Shown here piece after piece: positions 1 through 11,998 of a stretch of 64,000 nt of DNA. The first letter of the stretch is position 1; every line of letters begins with the position of its first letter. Below the pieces are notes generated by a model. The model did not search any database. It had not been told where the DNA came from and saw only the letters and a program-made list of their open reading frames with translations. A program made the position numbers and the translations under genes. Source of the DNA: Gnetum montanum (Eukaryota; Streptophyta; Gnetopsida; Gnetales; Gnetaceae); the NCBI GenBank assembly GCA_015680685.1, contig MNCI01028413.1:220924-284923 (forward strand), in the 5' to 3' direction.

Positions 1-153
1 CCATCAACATTCACAATCACATTAGCATTTGCATCCTTCTGAATCATGTTATTTAACAAGGGTGGGTTTATCCTAGGACTAATACACTCCAAAACGAGGT
101 CTAAATTAGCACATGAAAGTGCTTCACGCAAAAATCTAGGAAGTGTTGAGCTC
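1..153. other. Left flank of element 1, including its target duplication
   Basis: This is pre-insertion DNA. Its last five bases, AGCTC (149-153), are repeated directly after the right LTR (7635-7639), so 1-153 and 7635 onward were once continuous. Read on the minus strand, the rejoined sequence stays open for about 55 codons across the junction, but an upstream stop follows and I do not recognise the translation. The open stretch may be chance. Confidence 0.7.
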
Positions 154-1164
154 TGATGAGTGGTGAGGTACCCCTACACTCAACCATACAAAATGAGCGT
201 AGCACGTGCAATCCGGTCGAACTCCATAAACTAAGTACCTACACGCCCCATGGAACACTTGGGGTTAATCATTCGTTGTCTTCCCAGACTTACTTGTGGT
301 TGTCACGGTGTATGGTTAAGTAAGTCCGAGGTATATGATTTTTATGGTCTTTTATGTTTTTCTCCTATGCTATTGAGGTGAAGGGTTGAAGAAACTAACT
401 AACTCTAACTAATGAACTAATTCTAAATTACCTAGCGTCAACATCCGTTCCTACTTACCATACACACCCTGAACCGATGCAACTGTGGTTACCAAACACT
501 AATCGTTACTAGGATCCCACGCGTAACGCATGTTTTTGAAGTGGTCGTACTAAGGCCCTTAACTAGGAGGAAAGGGTTGAGAAAGCTAATCTAGCCTAAG
601 TGTGATGAGCAGCCGATGCCTTGATTATCCGTACACATCCTGGTGCATGACTACCATTGGGATTACCAAGCACAAATCCTAGATACACCACTGGGTTACC
701 AAGTAGTCACATTGAGATGCTCGTAATCAAGTCATACTCATTCCATGTTGTGATGAGCATCTGTTCCTTGACTATCCATACACATCCCTAGATGCTCATA
801 ATCAAGTCGTACTCATTCCGCATTACTAAGAGAAAGCAATAAATAACAATAAATAAAATCCTATTTCATGCACTACAAGGTTTATCCAGGAAGTTCGTCT
901 TTATTGCCATACACAACTTGTGTTCAAGTACAATGTTGCTCGAATAAAGATCCGTTCACTTTAGAACTCCTACTACGGGCACATGGAAAATATTCTATCT
1001 CTAGAGTGATCAAACTGCCAAAGTTTCCCTACTTCTAGCCTAGGATGAGGAAACAAGGGAGAGCCACCTCTTATTTATAGATATGACAGTGCACCGTGAT
1101 ATCGTGTACGCGACATCGCAGGGGATGACACGATATCACGGCCTATGCGAATCACATCTCATCA
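154..1164 (-). repeat. 3' LTR of element 1
   Basis: The left LTR, which is the 3' LTR because the element is on the minus strand. It runs from TGATGAG to CTCATCA. Read on the minus strand it has U3 palindromes of the GATATC type (1095-1139), a TATAAATAA box (complement of 1071-1079) and an AATAAA signal (complement of 900-905). About 230 bp near 590-830, containing a degenerate internal duplication, is absent from the LTRs of element 2. It shares long stretches with 6599-7634. Confidence 0.9.
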
Positions 1165-1185
1165 TACCCCCATGACTGAATGAAA
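1165..1185 (-). other. Polypurine tract of element 1
   Basis: On the minus strand the sequence just inside the 3' LTR reads CATGGGGGTA directly before TGATGAG. A G-run next to the 3' LTR is the expected plus-strand primer for reverse transcription. The same block is present beside element 2 (22142 onward) with one base changed. Confidence 0.75.
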
Positions 1186-2935
1186 ACTCGTCCTCGAGTT
1201 CCTTACAAAATATTGGTAAGGTGGGATTATTGAGGGGAATGGAACTAATGAGATGACATGTGAACGAATCATCATTATAAGACTCAACAATTGGTGTTCA
1301 TGACAAAAAGGGTGAACACCTTATTACATTGACATCAGGCCTCATTTGGCAGCTGAGAGAAAAGAGAAGAGAGAAGAGGAGAGAAGAAGAGAAAAGAAGT
1401 CTTGCTGTTGCCAATGCCAAGATTTTGCCTTTCGTTGTCCATCCATAAGCACTTCATTGATCTTGCTCCTTGCATAGCTGGTTTCAACACTGCTCCATTC
1501 TAAGCATTCCTTCCAGATCCAGTCCATTGTTGCATGATTGCCATCTGCACACACAACACAGTCTTGTATTAGCAAGGGTAGATGAATTTCAATGTGGGTA
1601 ATACCTTGCTTCAGTATAAGTCCATTGGCTGGGTTGTGGTATGGTTGATTACGGGTCTGGAGATATATTAATGATGACTACTGAAGGTGTAGGGGTTAGG
1701 AAAGAATTGAAAAAATTTGGGGCTAAGAGAAAATCGAAGAAATCGGGCCCCATACCCCCATGACTAATCACAAACCTCTGGTAGCGTTAGAATGGAGAAA
1801 GAAAATGAGTAAGAAAGATAGATAAAAAGGGAAAAATATGGCATCGATGAAATGGATGTCAAGATGAAAATGAACAAAATAAAATTAATTGCAAAATATT
1901 AAGGGAAAGAATTTAACTAATGCTCCAAATAGGAATGTCAGTGGGTCCTCCCCAAAGCAGGCTCATGCCCTTAATGCCCTGAAAAACCCACATTCAAAGA
2001 GTCCATAGGCTCTGGGAATGTTATTTGAAACAAGGGTTAAAGTCTTAACCACAAGAATTTACCAAAAAGAAAACAATGTATCTACCAAAATATACACTAA
2101 TGATACAACCAGTAATGAGGTGAACAATGGAGAGAAGGATGGAGAGAAGAGAATGGAATGGAATCCCAAGAACAAGGTGGTGCACAGCCTCTTGTGTGCT
2201 TCATGATTAATGTGACTTGGAAAATCTCATTCCAACTCCAGCCTCAAACCAACCACATCTAGTAACTTTGCATCAATGCATTCAGCCAAACCATGCTCTT
2301 GAAGTAACAAGAATGCCTTCTCCAAGAAGCATTACCATTCCGACGAAACAAGGGAGAGAATGGGGAGCGATAAGGATGTTAGTTAGAGGGAACATTTTTG
2401 GTTCCATAACCAGTGCTTGTAGCCCAAGTTTATTTCATCTAAGGGGTGTGCTTTGAATTCTCACTTTTTCTCTTTTTTTTTTTGTTTTGTGTTTTTATGC
2501 GTGAGAACCACACCATGCAAAGACTTCTTATTTTTATTATCTCAGCTTCCGATAATTGGGTAGCATTGGAACGACGAGAAAACCTAAGAAGAAAACATCC
2601 AAGCACCCAAGAGAATGGCCAACACAAAAGCATCAAGTTCCCTTGAAGTCACATCCTTTTCAAACCTTGAGTTCTTCTTTAGTTTGAGAAATGCCCAATC
2701 ACCAATTCGTTAAAGTTATTATTATGAAAGGGACTATACATTTCCAAGCCAAGAGAGACCATAGAAACTGGTGGATGGATGGATGAAGTGAACTCATTGC
2801 CTGCCATATCAAAAGAAACATACCTTAGTATCAACATCGTAACTTAAGGGTAAAAACCAAACATTAGCAATCAATGAAAGAAAGTTCATATCATCATGCA
2901 GAACACTTATTGGGTGAAAAACTTACAGGATGGAT

Positions 2936-2953
2936 CACACACACACACACACA
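2936..2953. repeat. CA dinucleotide microsatellite
   Basis: About nine CA units inside the 3' block of element 1. The equivalent place in element 2 (23868-23886) has the same repeat, so the repeat was present in their common ancestor. Confidence 0.9.
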
Positions 2954-3009
2954 GAAAATGGAAAAGTATAATGATGTTGTAAAAAAAATAAGAAAAGTTA
3001 AAGAAATTT

Positions 3010-3100
3010 GTAAAACAAAAATGTGTAAGAAAAAAACGTGTAAAACAAATATGTGTAAGACAAAAACTTGTAAAACAAAAATGTGTAAAACAAAAACTTA
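3010..3100. repeat. 15-bp tandem repeat, about six units (element 1)
   Basis: Degenerate units of the form ACAAAAATGTGTAAR follow one another. The corresponding array in element 2 (23940-24075) has about nine units, so copy number has changed since the elements diverged. A 15-bp unit keeps any reading frame, which gives a spurious KTKMC repeat on translation. Confidence 0.85.
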
Positions 3101-3514
3101 AAAAGAACTGAGGGCCCCATATGATTAGCATAGGTGGCCATCTCCCCCATGACTGAATTACAAGGGAGAGATCTAAAATAATGAATGTCTATTTGAATTT
3201 CGTAGAAGTGCCCAACTCCTCCCAATTGATGATCTTAGGTTGAGGGGTGGGAGTTGGCGACGCTCATATTCCAATGTGTCTATGTCTTCATTATTAGCAT
3301 GGTTTGTCTCCTCAGTTTGTTCCATGCATATTTGTTTGCTCTTTCGAGTAGCTATCAACCACGATCTGTCTACTACTTGTCATGTGTTTGCTACATACAG
3401 GCATCCTTGTTTCAAAAATTCAAGGGCACACCTGTTACATGGAGGCATTTCCTCCATGTCATCACCCGATGAATCACTGTATGTGATGCATGGAACTTTC
3501 CTCTTCTCGATCTT

Positions 3515-4411
3515 TCAATAAATGTTTATCCTAGATATCTCCAAGGAAAGATCGTGGATCCTAAGGCATGCATCTAGTATACTCAGCCATGCCCTTCCCA
3601 TTATAATTGGGAAGTCCCCTTTGTTGTTATTAACTTCAATCACCAGGAAATCAGCTAGGTAGGACCAACCACACATAGTGGTAACAATGTCCTCCACCAA
3701 TCCCAAGGGAATGATGATGAACTAATTTGCCAGCTCTAGTTGAATGTTACTCTTCTTAAGTTGGGGAAGGTTCCAGGCTTGATACATTTCTCGTGATATT
3801 AAATTGACTCCAGAACCTGAGTCAAGAAGAGCCTTATGTGGTTCGTTCCCGGTGATTTGTAAATAGATTAAGGGGCTTCCAGGATCAGTTAGTTTCCTGG
3901 GAAGGTGGCCTACCTTGATCCAGTCGGTTACGGTATGCGTTAACATAACCGTATGCGTTAAGCTCTGTTGGATTGAAGGATGCTCCGAAGTGTTAGATGA
4001 TGGAGGAGTGTACCTAGACTCAACCACTTGTTGTTGCGAGAGTTTGTCTGGGCTTTTGGTTCTAAAGAAAGGTCTTCTATTTTTATAGTTGTCAAAACCA
4101 GTAGCAGGTTGTATATTTATAGCTCTCGCAGCATTACGTTGCTACGGTTGAGTAGGGAGTTCCCCTTGCATTGTTGGAGCAGGAGGTGTTGTGAGAACTA
4201 CAGGTGGAAGAGGTGCGGATGGATTTGGAGGATGGTAAGTATGTGGGATGCCTCCTAGAGGAGAAGGAGTCCTCCTAAAGTACTTCCGAACTTGGTAGTG
4301 ACGTTGGGGAGTTGTGTGACTCATAAAGTCACTTGGAGAAATTGGCTGCTGCACATAATAGCCATAAGGATCAGGTTGCCGGTAAGGGTATTGTTGTTTC
4401 GGCGGTGGCAT
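3515..4411 (-). pseudogene. Proline-rich linker and retroviral-type aspartic protease of element 1 (broken)
   Basis: In translation order (4411 downward) there is first a Pro/Gln/Tyr-rich linker beginning MPPPKQQYPY. A stretch ending KALLDSGSGVNLIS follows, with the catalytic DSG at about 3819-3827. The second protease landmark, PIIMGRAWLSILDA, lies near 3570-3605. Ty3/gypsy proteases of the Athila/Tat side have this D-S/T-G plus PIILGR layout and cleave Gag-Pol. The pieces are in different frames, with stops near 4140, 4028 and 3720. RT, which should follow, is absent. Element 2 keeps the same order, so protease without polymerase is a family feature. Confidence 0.8.
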
Positions 4412-4559
4412 CCCCCATGACTATGGGTATTGCCACTGTTGATGATGTCCGATGGGTTGTGGTGGAGTTCCACTTGGATAGTACGTTAGTGGTTGGTGGA
4501 ACTACCTTGGGTTACCTTGAGGATAAGGTAACCTTCGGGGTGTTTGTCATTGGTTGAGT

Positions 4560-6457
4560 CTTGGGTTAAGTGCATACACCCCAGACTCCTATAGATGTGA
4601 GATGATTGGACAACATCCCTTAGGATGGTCATAATGGCAGATCTCACATCCACCATCATCGTCTACGCCTGAATCCACAACTTCATTGGAGATAGGAATT
4701 TTCCCCTTATCCTTGTTATGTGCAGGGCCTAAATCTCTCCGCTTTGTCTTACCTTTGTTACTACTTCATTCCTCCTTAGACTCTTCTACGATTTTCAAGA
4801 CACTTTCAAGTCTTGAGTCTAAGGAATCCCATAATTGATCCATCTTAGCCGATACTTCTGTTTTAAATTTTTGAATCAGCAAGGTTTTTCTGTTCACCAA
4901 CTCTTCGAGTGGTGACTCATCCTCCTCATCACAAAATTTAACTCCCTTCTTTCGAAGGGAGGGGTCATGGTTGTATTCTTCCACACTTTCCCTCTTGCGT
5001 AGCTCACCTTCTTCTTTTGCTACTTGTTCCAACAAGCTATGTACTTCATGGGCTCTAAGTTGTGAGAGTCTCCCTTGGGCATAAGTCCCAAGGGTTCTTC
5101 TAGTTTCATGCCTTAGCCCATCCACAATGTGGTGAAGTTGATCCTGCTGAACATATCCATGGCTCAAGAAACGATGTAACAATGTGTAGTAGCGAGCCAT
5201 GGTAGCATCCAAGGGTTCATATGTACCTTGTTTCTAGCCTTGGATCTACTTACGCAAATTAGACACTCTGGAGTATGTTTGATATTTATCATTGAAGAGT
5301 TCTAACATCATACTCCACCTCCTGATGGTTTTCGGTTCCAAGGACCGATACCAACTCTCTGCTTCTTTGGTGAGTGTCCTGGGAAATAACTTAAGTTTTT
5401 GCCACTCGTTTTCTATATTTTGCAAGGCACAGGCATCGTGGAATGCCTGTAAATGATGTTGCGGATCAGCGTTGTATCCCCCCTCAAAGCATGGGATATT
5501 GTTCATGTCTAAGCGTTTGATCCAACTATCTTTTAAATGCCTTGTGGGAATTTTAACAGCCTCTGTTATGTCAAGCATACTTCGGGTTGCAAGTAGGGGC
5601 TTGTTATGATCATCTCTATCATGACATCTATGATGTCTATGTTGTTCCCTACTTTCCCTTCATTTATGCCCTTGTCCTCTCTCTCGACTCTCTCGTCGAG
5701 GTCTCTCATTTTTCTTACCTTTATCCTCTCCATTATGCTCGTGATGGTTGCACCTAGATGTGAAAGGAGAGGGTGAGTGATGAGATGAAGGAGAAGAGGA
5801 AGGAGAACCATCGCCATGACGATGCTTCCTACCTTCTCTTTGGCTGCTACGGTCCCGATCGTGGTGACGATCTAAGTGCCTGTTCTTATCATGAGTTGTT
5901 GTTCCCTCTGTGAACAGTTGGTGTTCACGGGCATCAGAACCAGGGTTATGTATCATTGATCGTAGGTTTTGATACCCAACCTCCTCACCATCGTTAGGAG
6001 AGGGAACATCATTTGCTAAAGAACCCGTTATAAGGGGTTCCTCATCTCCTATTTTGCTAAGGACGTGCGGACCTTTGTCCTTCAACAGTGTATGTTGGCT
6101 ATCCTACCTTGAGTCCCTCATACGTTGTGCTTCTATGGGATAATAATCCCTTGAGTCAAAATCTTTCGCAATGTATTCAACGTATAATTCTATCATGCTA
6201 ATCTGTGCCAAGGCACAGAGAAGCATGTTTGGAACTGCACGATCTAGAGGTAACACTATGTTACCTTGCAAATCTCTCCATCGCAACTGTTCATCTTGAT
6301 GGAGGATAAAAGTAAAATTTGGAACATACTCATCGGGATTAGTATAGACTATCCTGTATTGTTTAGGACTTGGCTGATTTTGGTTATGTGTTTTATGCTG
6401 CCGACTATCTTGTGTATGGTCCTTAGGTGGTGAGTTGCTCTTATGAGAAGAAGACAT
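4560..6457 (-). pseudogene. Gag polyprotein of element 1 (broken)
   Basis: The start ATG is at 6457 (MSSSHKSNSPP), about 120 bp inside the primer site. The order is: an N-terminal region with a WRDLQGNIV motif; a Ser/His/Arg-rich region (6085-5660); the retrotransposon Gag core (5578-5246), with FPRTLTKEAESWYRSL and a following W..M...F segment typical of PF03732; then a charged helical C-terminus (5212-4766) and a short Cys/His knuckle-like motif, CEICHYDHPKGC, near 4610-4645. Stops include a TAG at about 6104 where element 2 has CAG, and a TAG at 5246-5248 shared with element 2. Gag would form the virus-like particle. This copy cannot make a full protein without readthrough. Confidence 0.85.
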
Positions 6458-6578
6458 TGTTATCGGTGTGCTAATTTTACCGTTATATAAATTTTTCTTT
6501 AATTAACCCAAAGGTTCATTTAGGCTCCCAACGATGTGAGTGATATCCTTTATGTTCAATTCAGTGCACAAACATTTA

Positions 6579-6598
6579 GTTCCTAGTAATGGCGCCAA
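6579..6598 (-). other. Primer binding site of element 1 (tRNA-Asp type)
   Basis: Directly inside the 5' LTR, the minus strand reads TTGGCGCCATTACTAGGAAC. Plant Athila/Tat-type elements commonly use TGGCGCCGTTGCCGGGGA, complementary to the tRNA-Asp 3' end. About 13 of 18 positions agree and all mismatches are transitions, as expected for decay of methylated cytosines. Confidence 0.7.
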
Positions 6599-7634
6599 TG
6601 ATGAGTGGCAAGGTACCCCTACACTCAACAGTACAAAATGAGCATAGCATGCGCGATCCGATCGAACTTCGTAGACTAAGTGCCTACACGCCCCATGGAA
6701 CACTTGGGGTTAATCATTCGTTGTCTTCCCAGACTTACTTGTGGTTGTCACGGTGTATGGTTAAGTAAGTCTGAGGTATATGATTTTTATAGTCTTTTTT
6801 GTTTTTCTCCTATGCTATTGAGGTGAAGGGTTGAAGAAACTAACTAACTCTAACTAATGAACTAAGTCTAAATTACCTAGCGTCAACATCCACTTACCGT
6901 ACACACCCTGAACCGATGCAACCGTGGTTACCAAACACTAATTGTTGTTGGGATCCCACGCGTAACGCACGTGCTCGAAGTGGTCATACTGAGGCACTTA
7001 ACTAGGAGGAAAGGGTTGAGAAAGCTAATCTAGCCTAAGTGCGATGAGCAGCCAATTCCTTGATTATCCGTACACATCCTAGTGCACGACTACCACTGGG
7101 ATTACCAAGCGCAGATCCTAGATACGCCACTGGGTTACCAAGTAGTCACACTAAGATGCTCGTAATCAAGTTGTACTTATTCCGCGTTGCGATGGGCATC
7201 CGTTCCTTGATTATCCGTACACATCCTTAGATGCTCGTAATCAAGTCTTACTCATTTTGCATTACTAAGAGAAAGCAATAAATAACAATAAATAAAATCC
7301 TATTTCATGCACTACAAAGTTTATCCAAGAAGTTCGTATTTATTGTCGTACACAACTTGTGTTCAGGTACAATGTTGCTCAAATAAAGGTCTGTTCACTT
7401 TAGGACTCCTACTGCGGGCACATGGAAAATATTCTATCTCTGGAGTGATCAAACTGCCAGAGTTTCCCTACTTCTAGCCTAGGATGAGGAAACAAGGGAG
7501 AGCTGCCTCTTATTTATAGATATGACGGCGTACCGCGATATCGCGTACCCAACATCGCAAGGGATGACGCGATATCATGTACGCGATATTGCAGGGGATG
7601 CGATATCGCAGCCTATGTGAATCGTGTCTCATCA
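6599..7634 (-). repeat. 5' LTR of element 1
   Basis: The right LTR, which carries the promoter because the element is read leftward. The TATA box is at the complement of 7510-7518. Upstream of it, the U3 has four GATATC-centred palindromes or near-palindromes (7535-7609). It ends in CTCATCA, followed by the AGCTC duplication. Confidence 0.9.
7535..7610. promoter_or_regulatory. Palindromic GATATC cluster in U3
   Basis: Two perfect GCGATATCGC palindromes (7535-7544, 7600-7609) and two near copies lie just upstream of the LTR TATA box. The other LTRs of this family carry two to four copies in the same place. Position and symmetry suggest binding sites for a dimeric host factor, or a copy-number-variable U3 repeat. 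Function is inferred only. Confidence 0.5.
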
Positions 7635-8514
7635 AGCTCCATGTCTTACTAAAATTTGAGTAGGATGGATCGAACTATTGTTGATAATAGAGATTGTTTT
7701 GATCTCCCTTGGCTTGCTAATGATCATACTACTCACATCAGTCGTCAAGAACTACATAGCATTAATCATCACAAGCTTTGGACTAATCTTATGCCTATAC
7801 ATGACATAAAAGGCAAAATGTTAAAGCTTAAATAAGTACATATCACAAGTGAGAGATAAAATTAAAGCTTAACAATAGCATGTTGCTTACGTAATAACTT
7901 ACACATGCATTACTTCTTGTTACATTACCATAGTAGCAAATACATTAGTATTAAAAGATTGTTAAGATACCATGAACATACATGTTATGAACATCAATCA
8001 TATTTGACTAGAGTTTACAAAACATGTCTATTTGGAAGACATGAACTGAGCAACATGCTTAGAACCATGTGACATGAATCTCGAGATCACCCTATCCTAA
8101 TTTCTCCCGTTCCAAGTGTCAAAATAGCTAAGTATGAATAGGTGACATGGAAAAATAACATGATGACACTACCTAGTGGTAGTGTTAGCTGCCTTAGCAT
8201 CAGCATGACACCCTAACACCAAGCCACACAAAATGAAATGTGTCATGTACCCCAAAACCTGGCCATAATATAAAATTTCCTAGTTAACATGCTTAGTGTA
8301 ATCCTTGATGATACAACCACACATCCTTGAAACTTGAAAATTTACAGCTCTAACACTACACATGAGGCATGCTTGCATTATGTTAGCTTTATGTGGGTGA
8401 TGCTGATGTTGGCTTTAGCATCATAGGCTTAGTGTGAGTGTCACCCTATAAATTGAAAACATACTTATGCCATATGCACCACAATAACAAAAATTAATTA
8501 AGGAGGTGTCAGAA

Positions 8515-8650
8515 CTCAAAATGAGTGAAACATAGGTACACCCTAAGATTTATAGAAGTTTATAGCTTAGTGCTACCTAGTAGAATTGAACCTATGATCT
8601 AGGGTTACCAAGGTGAGACTCATACTACTAAGCAGCTCATTGTTACCCAA
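8515..8650 (-). repeat. Possible tRNA-derived SINE fragment
   Basis: On the minus strand a stretch like GCTTAGTAGTATGAG is followed about 30 bases later by ATAGGTTCAATTC, resembling the A and B boxes of a tRNA-type internal promoter. A short AT repeat lies beside it. No foldable full tRNA is evident, and no target duplication was found. Confidence 0.3.
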
Positions 8651-9151
8651 AATAAATAAATAAATAAATAAATAAACTAAGACTAATTTTAAGTGTAAAA
8701 TTTATTTTAAAATTGGACTTAATCCTTAACTTTAAAAATAAAAAAAAATTCAAAATTCTTTTTCTTTAAAATTAACTTGAAAAAACTAGGCATTTCTATG
8801 TAGCCACACTAGTTGTGCAGGCCCTTGCAGGGCCGTGTTGGCCGTGTGAAATCCTTGCTACACAGGGCACATGCTGTCTCTCTCGCCTCTGCACTCCATT
8901 GCTTCATCCTCGGCCACCACCTTCTCAGTAGAATGACCTTCCATGGCCAAAAATAAATTCGCTTACCATCGTCTGCAGCAGCTTTGACGAGCGCAATGCT
9001 GCTAGTGGTAGTAGAGCATTGCCACTACACTACCCATAGTCTAGTCTAGTCTATTGCCGTCAAGTAAACCAAACCCTACCGTTGCTGCGCAATGCAATGC
9101 AATGCAGCTATGGTAATCCACCGCTGCATGCAGCACCATACTTACTTTCCA

Positions 9152-9200
9152 AATCCTTCCTCAAGGCTATAATCCTTCCTCAAGGCTATAATCCTTCCTC
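9152..9200. repeat. 19-bp tandem repeat, 2.5 units
   Basis: AATCCTTCCTCAAGGCTAT occurs at 9152-9170 and 9171-9189, followed by a partial third unit. The copies are identical, so the duplication is recent. Confidence 0.9.
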
Positions 9201-10700
9201 GCTCTGCCCAAATGATGCAGAAAAAAAATGCAAAATGATGATGTAAGGTAAAAGACTTACTGCAACTCCCGTGGCAGTGGCAGAGATGTCTGCTATGGCG
9301 GCGACGTCCCCTGTGCCTCCTCCTCCTCCTCCATTGCGCATTTCCCTTGCAAACCGTTGTGGAGCCTACCCTTTTTCTTCTTCGTACATATCTCGGCCTG
9401 GCCTGCCTGCATTATGTGTTCCTGCATCGTCGTCGTCACGGAGCTGAGCATCAAGACTTTCGAGTGTGACAATGTGAGAAGGACAGGTAAGAACGAGTAT
9501 GACAGGTGCTAACTTTTCAAAACCGTTGGATTTTTTTTTTTGCTTCGCGTTAAGACGAACGAGATATGGGATGACGTTGGCATCAATTTCACTTCATTTC
9601 ACCCAATGTGTTTATTCAAATTTTAAATTGCTTTATAATCGAAGTTTTATTTGGTGTTACCAAAAACATTCAAACTGCCTTCATACGCTTCTATTACTAC
9701 TGCACTGCCTGCGTATATATGTTGATGCCCCATCACATAAACATGAAAGATGATGGAGATCAAACATGCATACACTAGCACCATTGCATTAAATACATAC
9801 TAAAGAAGTTTTTATGCTCTTTGTGGCATTAGCATCTCAGGCCTACATTAGTGTCACCTTCTCATGTCTCTTTTAGAACTAGTCAAAATAGAAGCCCCAA
9901 ATGAAGCAACTTTAAATCCAAAGGAAGTTGAAATATGTTAGCCTTAATTTCTTCCTTTCATCCCACATCAACAATTAAATATTACTCAAATAAAATTTTT
10001 ACTATTTTAATTTAATTAAATTTAAAATTTTAATATAGATTGATCTTTAACATCCTGATCTCACCTTTGTCTCTTGTACCCCATGGATTCCACCGTCCTT
10101 ATTAAGTTGTGTGAACCATTGTTAGGTCATTCAATGAAAATTTGATAGACTTGTCTCCTCACAATCCTCTAGGAACTTTAGCCTTATCCTTAAACATAAC
10201 TGTGGAAGACCTTATACCTCAACCTAACCTTGTCTTCCTAGACTAGGAACTAGAGAACAAGTTAAATAATCTATGATCTCTTATGACATGACAAATTGCC
10301 AATTAATGTAAAATAGGCTTTTAATTGCTCATTCTGCCCAAATAAAATATGTAACCTTAGAAAACCTTAAGCAAGACGTTTAGAGTCTTTGCGAATTTTC
10401 AAAAATGTAAATCAAATTATGACAGATGGATACAACCATGTCATGATCAAGATTTTCTTTTTTCTCAAAGTTGTGTTTATAGGGCAATAAGAGATGAAAC
10501 AACTACACACAGTTTTCATTTGCTATCTTTGCATTCCAAATTGCCAATTTTTAAAATTTTTGCATTAACAAAAAATGATTAACAAATCACCAAATTGGGA
10601 TTTTTTCTTTTACTCTATCTTTGTAGCAAGGAAAAAGATAATTACAAACACAAAATTTTTCTAGAAACTATAAAGATCATCACAAACATAATGCATGAAC

Positions 10701-10788
10701 AAAAGATTAAAGGAAGAAGTAGAAAAAGAAATTCAAAGAGGTACAAATAAAAGATTAAAGGAAGAAGTAGAAAAAAGAAATTCAAAGA
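10701..10788. repeat. Near-identical tandem duplication of about 40 bp
   Basis: A purine-rich unit beginning AAAAGATTAAAGGAAGAAG is present at 10701-10739 and again at 10749-10788 with a one-base length difference. Confidence 0.85.
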
Positions 10789-11269
10789 AGTTCAAAGAAG
10801 CACCACTAAAATATTCAAGAAGGAGGTGATAAAAGAAAACAGAAGATTCAAAGAAAGGCATAAACCTATAATTTGATATATGAAATTCAAGCAATTTACC
10901 ACAAGGCTATCAATCTTATCACAATAGTTTGGTGGATTTGATCTTATTTAAGCTAATAATATTAGTCCCACCATTGCTTGTTGCCTAAGTAATGGTGGGA
11001 TCATGAATCATTGAAACTTAGTAACACGTCAAAGGAGATCTTGGGCTTTAAAACTAATCGAGAAACTAGTGTTAACAAATAATCCTCTCACCAAAGTAAC
11101 TATTACCAATCACAAAGATAAGGACAAGGCCCTCCAAGTACGGGAAAACTTGCTCAAAAGTCTTACAACCTTTATCTTGGCCATGCTACAAAAGATTTCC
11201 ATAGCCTTCACTTGAGAATTTGACAATATGTCATGATTGGACCCATTCTTGGTTTAACATAACATTATC

Positions 11270-11970
11270 TTTAAGGAAGGATCTAAGTTAGTAAAATAAA
11301 AGGCTAGAAAGATCAAACTCAACTTAGCCCTTGCTATTAAAGAAGAGATTATCAAACTACACAATGTTCGCTTCATACAGCCCATAAACTATGATTGGAT
11401 GTCAAATATGGTTATGATTTTTTTTTTTTAAAAAAAATGGAGTCATTAGAATTTGCATACTTTTTTGGGATCTCAACAAAGTCATAATTAAGGGTGATTT
11501 TCCATTACTCAACATAGACCAACTCATGAACATAATTGTAGGACATGCATTATTATTTTTTATGGATGGATTCTCAAGCTACAATTAAATCTAGATTAAC
11601 CCTAAGAATCAATGCTGCACAATCTTCATGATCCCATGTGGAATCTATTATTACATCAAAATGTCATTTGAACTTAAAAATGCTAGAGCCATGTACCAAC
11701 TAGTAATAAAATTCATCTTTAGCGACATGATGTTCAAAATGATTAATGACTATGTAGATGACATATTTATCAAATGCACCATAATAATTGATTATCCTAT
11801 GGATTTTGATGTTTTCTTAGCTTATTACAATTAGTACAATCTTCACTTGAATCCTAAGAAGTGCATTTTTAGTGTAGAAACTAGTAAGATGCTAAGATTC
11901 CTTATTTTAACTAATGATATTATGATTGATCTTGACAAAATCAAAGCCATCTTAGATCTTTTATAAAACC
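11270..11970 (+). pseudogene. Ty3/gypsy reverse transcriptase remnant
   Basis: Plus-strand translation gives the Ty3/gypsy RT landmarks in order with stops between: a KIKLNLALAIKEEI entry segment (about 11310-11360), FPLLNIDQLMNI-like residues near 11500, FLWMDSQA (normally FMDGFS) near 11560, the open part 11628-11831 with SFELKNARAMYQ and the catalytic YVDD at about 11751-11762, then LNPKKCIFSVETSK and IDLDKIKAIL near 11845-11955. This matches palm and fingers of Athila/Tat-like RT, which copies element RNA. RNase H is not visible downstream. It may belong with the integrase remnant at 18210-18840, same strand, separated by later insertions. Confidence 0.85.
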
Positions 11971-11998
11971 CTTCTTTGACATCAACCTATATTATGAA

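Larger units (their letters stand above)
1165..3500 (-). other. Non-coding 3' block of element 1
   Basis: This 2.3-kb block lies between the protease and the 3' LTR, where RT, RNase H and integrase would normally be. I see no YVDD-type RT motif or integrase motif in any frame. It is collinear with 22142-24480 of element 2, so it is an inherited part of this family. It holds a CA-repeat (2936-2953), a 15-bp tandem repeat (3010-3100) and a second internal G-run of PPT type (complement of 3126-3135). A 77-codon open stretch (1575-1342) is matched in element 2 but broken there, so it is probably not a gene. Confidence 0.7.
154..7634 (-). mobile_element. Element 1: non-autonomous LTR retrotransposon with Gag and protease only
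   Basis: A complete LTR element on the minus strand, bounded by two related LTRs (154-1164 and 6599-7634). Each starts TGATGA and ends TCATCA. A perfect 5-bp target duplication, AGCTC, lies at 149-153 and 7635-7639. The primer binding site sits beside the right LTR and a purine tract beside the left LTR, which fixes the orientation. The 5.4-kb interior encodes Gag and a DSG-type aspartic protease of Ty3/gypsy character. No reverse transcriptase, RNase H or integrase motif is visible in the remaining 2.3 kb (1165-3500). Element 2 has the same layout, so this looks like a mobilised non-autonomous family (TR-GAG-like but keeping protease), not a single deletion. The reading frames are broken by stops and frameshifts, so this copy is dead. 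Confidence 0.9.
7640..10900. other. No gene recognised; unclassified AT-rich DNA with short repeats
   Basis: No coding region could be supported. The stretch includes an AAAT microsatellite (8648-8680), a possible tRNA-derived SINE fragment (8515-8650), a GC-richer patch (8800-9450) that yields no convincing protein, and small tandem duplications near 9152-9200 and 10701-10788. Confidence 0.6.

Noticed and set aside
1342-1575. 77-codon open stretch (minus) in the element 1 3' block
   Set aside because: The equivalent in element 2 is interrupted by stops, and the protein has no recognisable family. Treated as part of the non-coding block.
2874-3101. Lys/Thr/Cys repeat protein
   Set aside because: It is only the translation of the 15-bp DNA minisatellite.
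8515-8650. Functional tRNA gene
   Set aside because: Box-like motifs exist, but no full cloverleaf can be drawn. At best a SINE fragment, as for 40110-40215 and 61755-61860.
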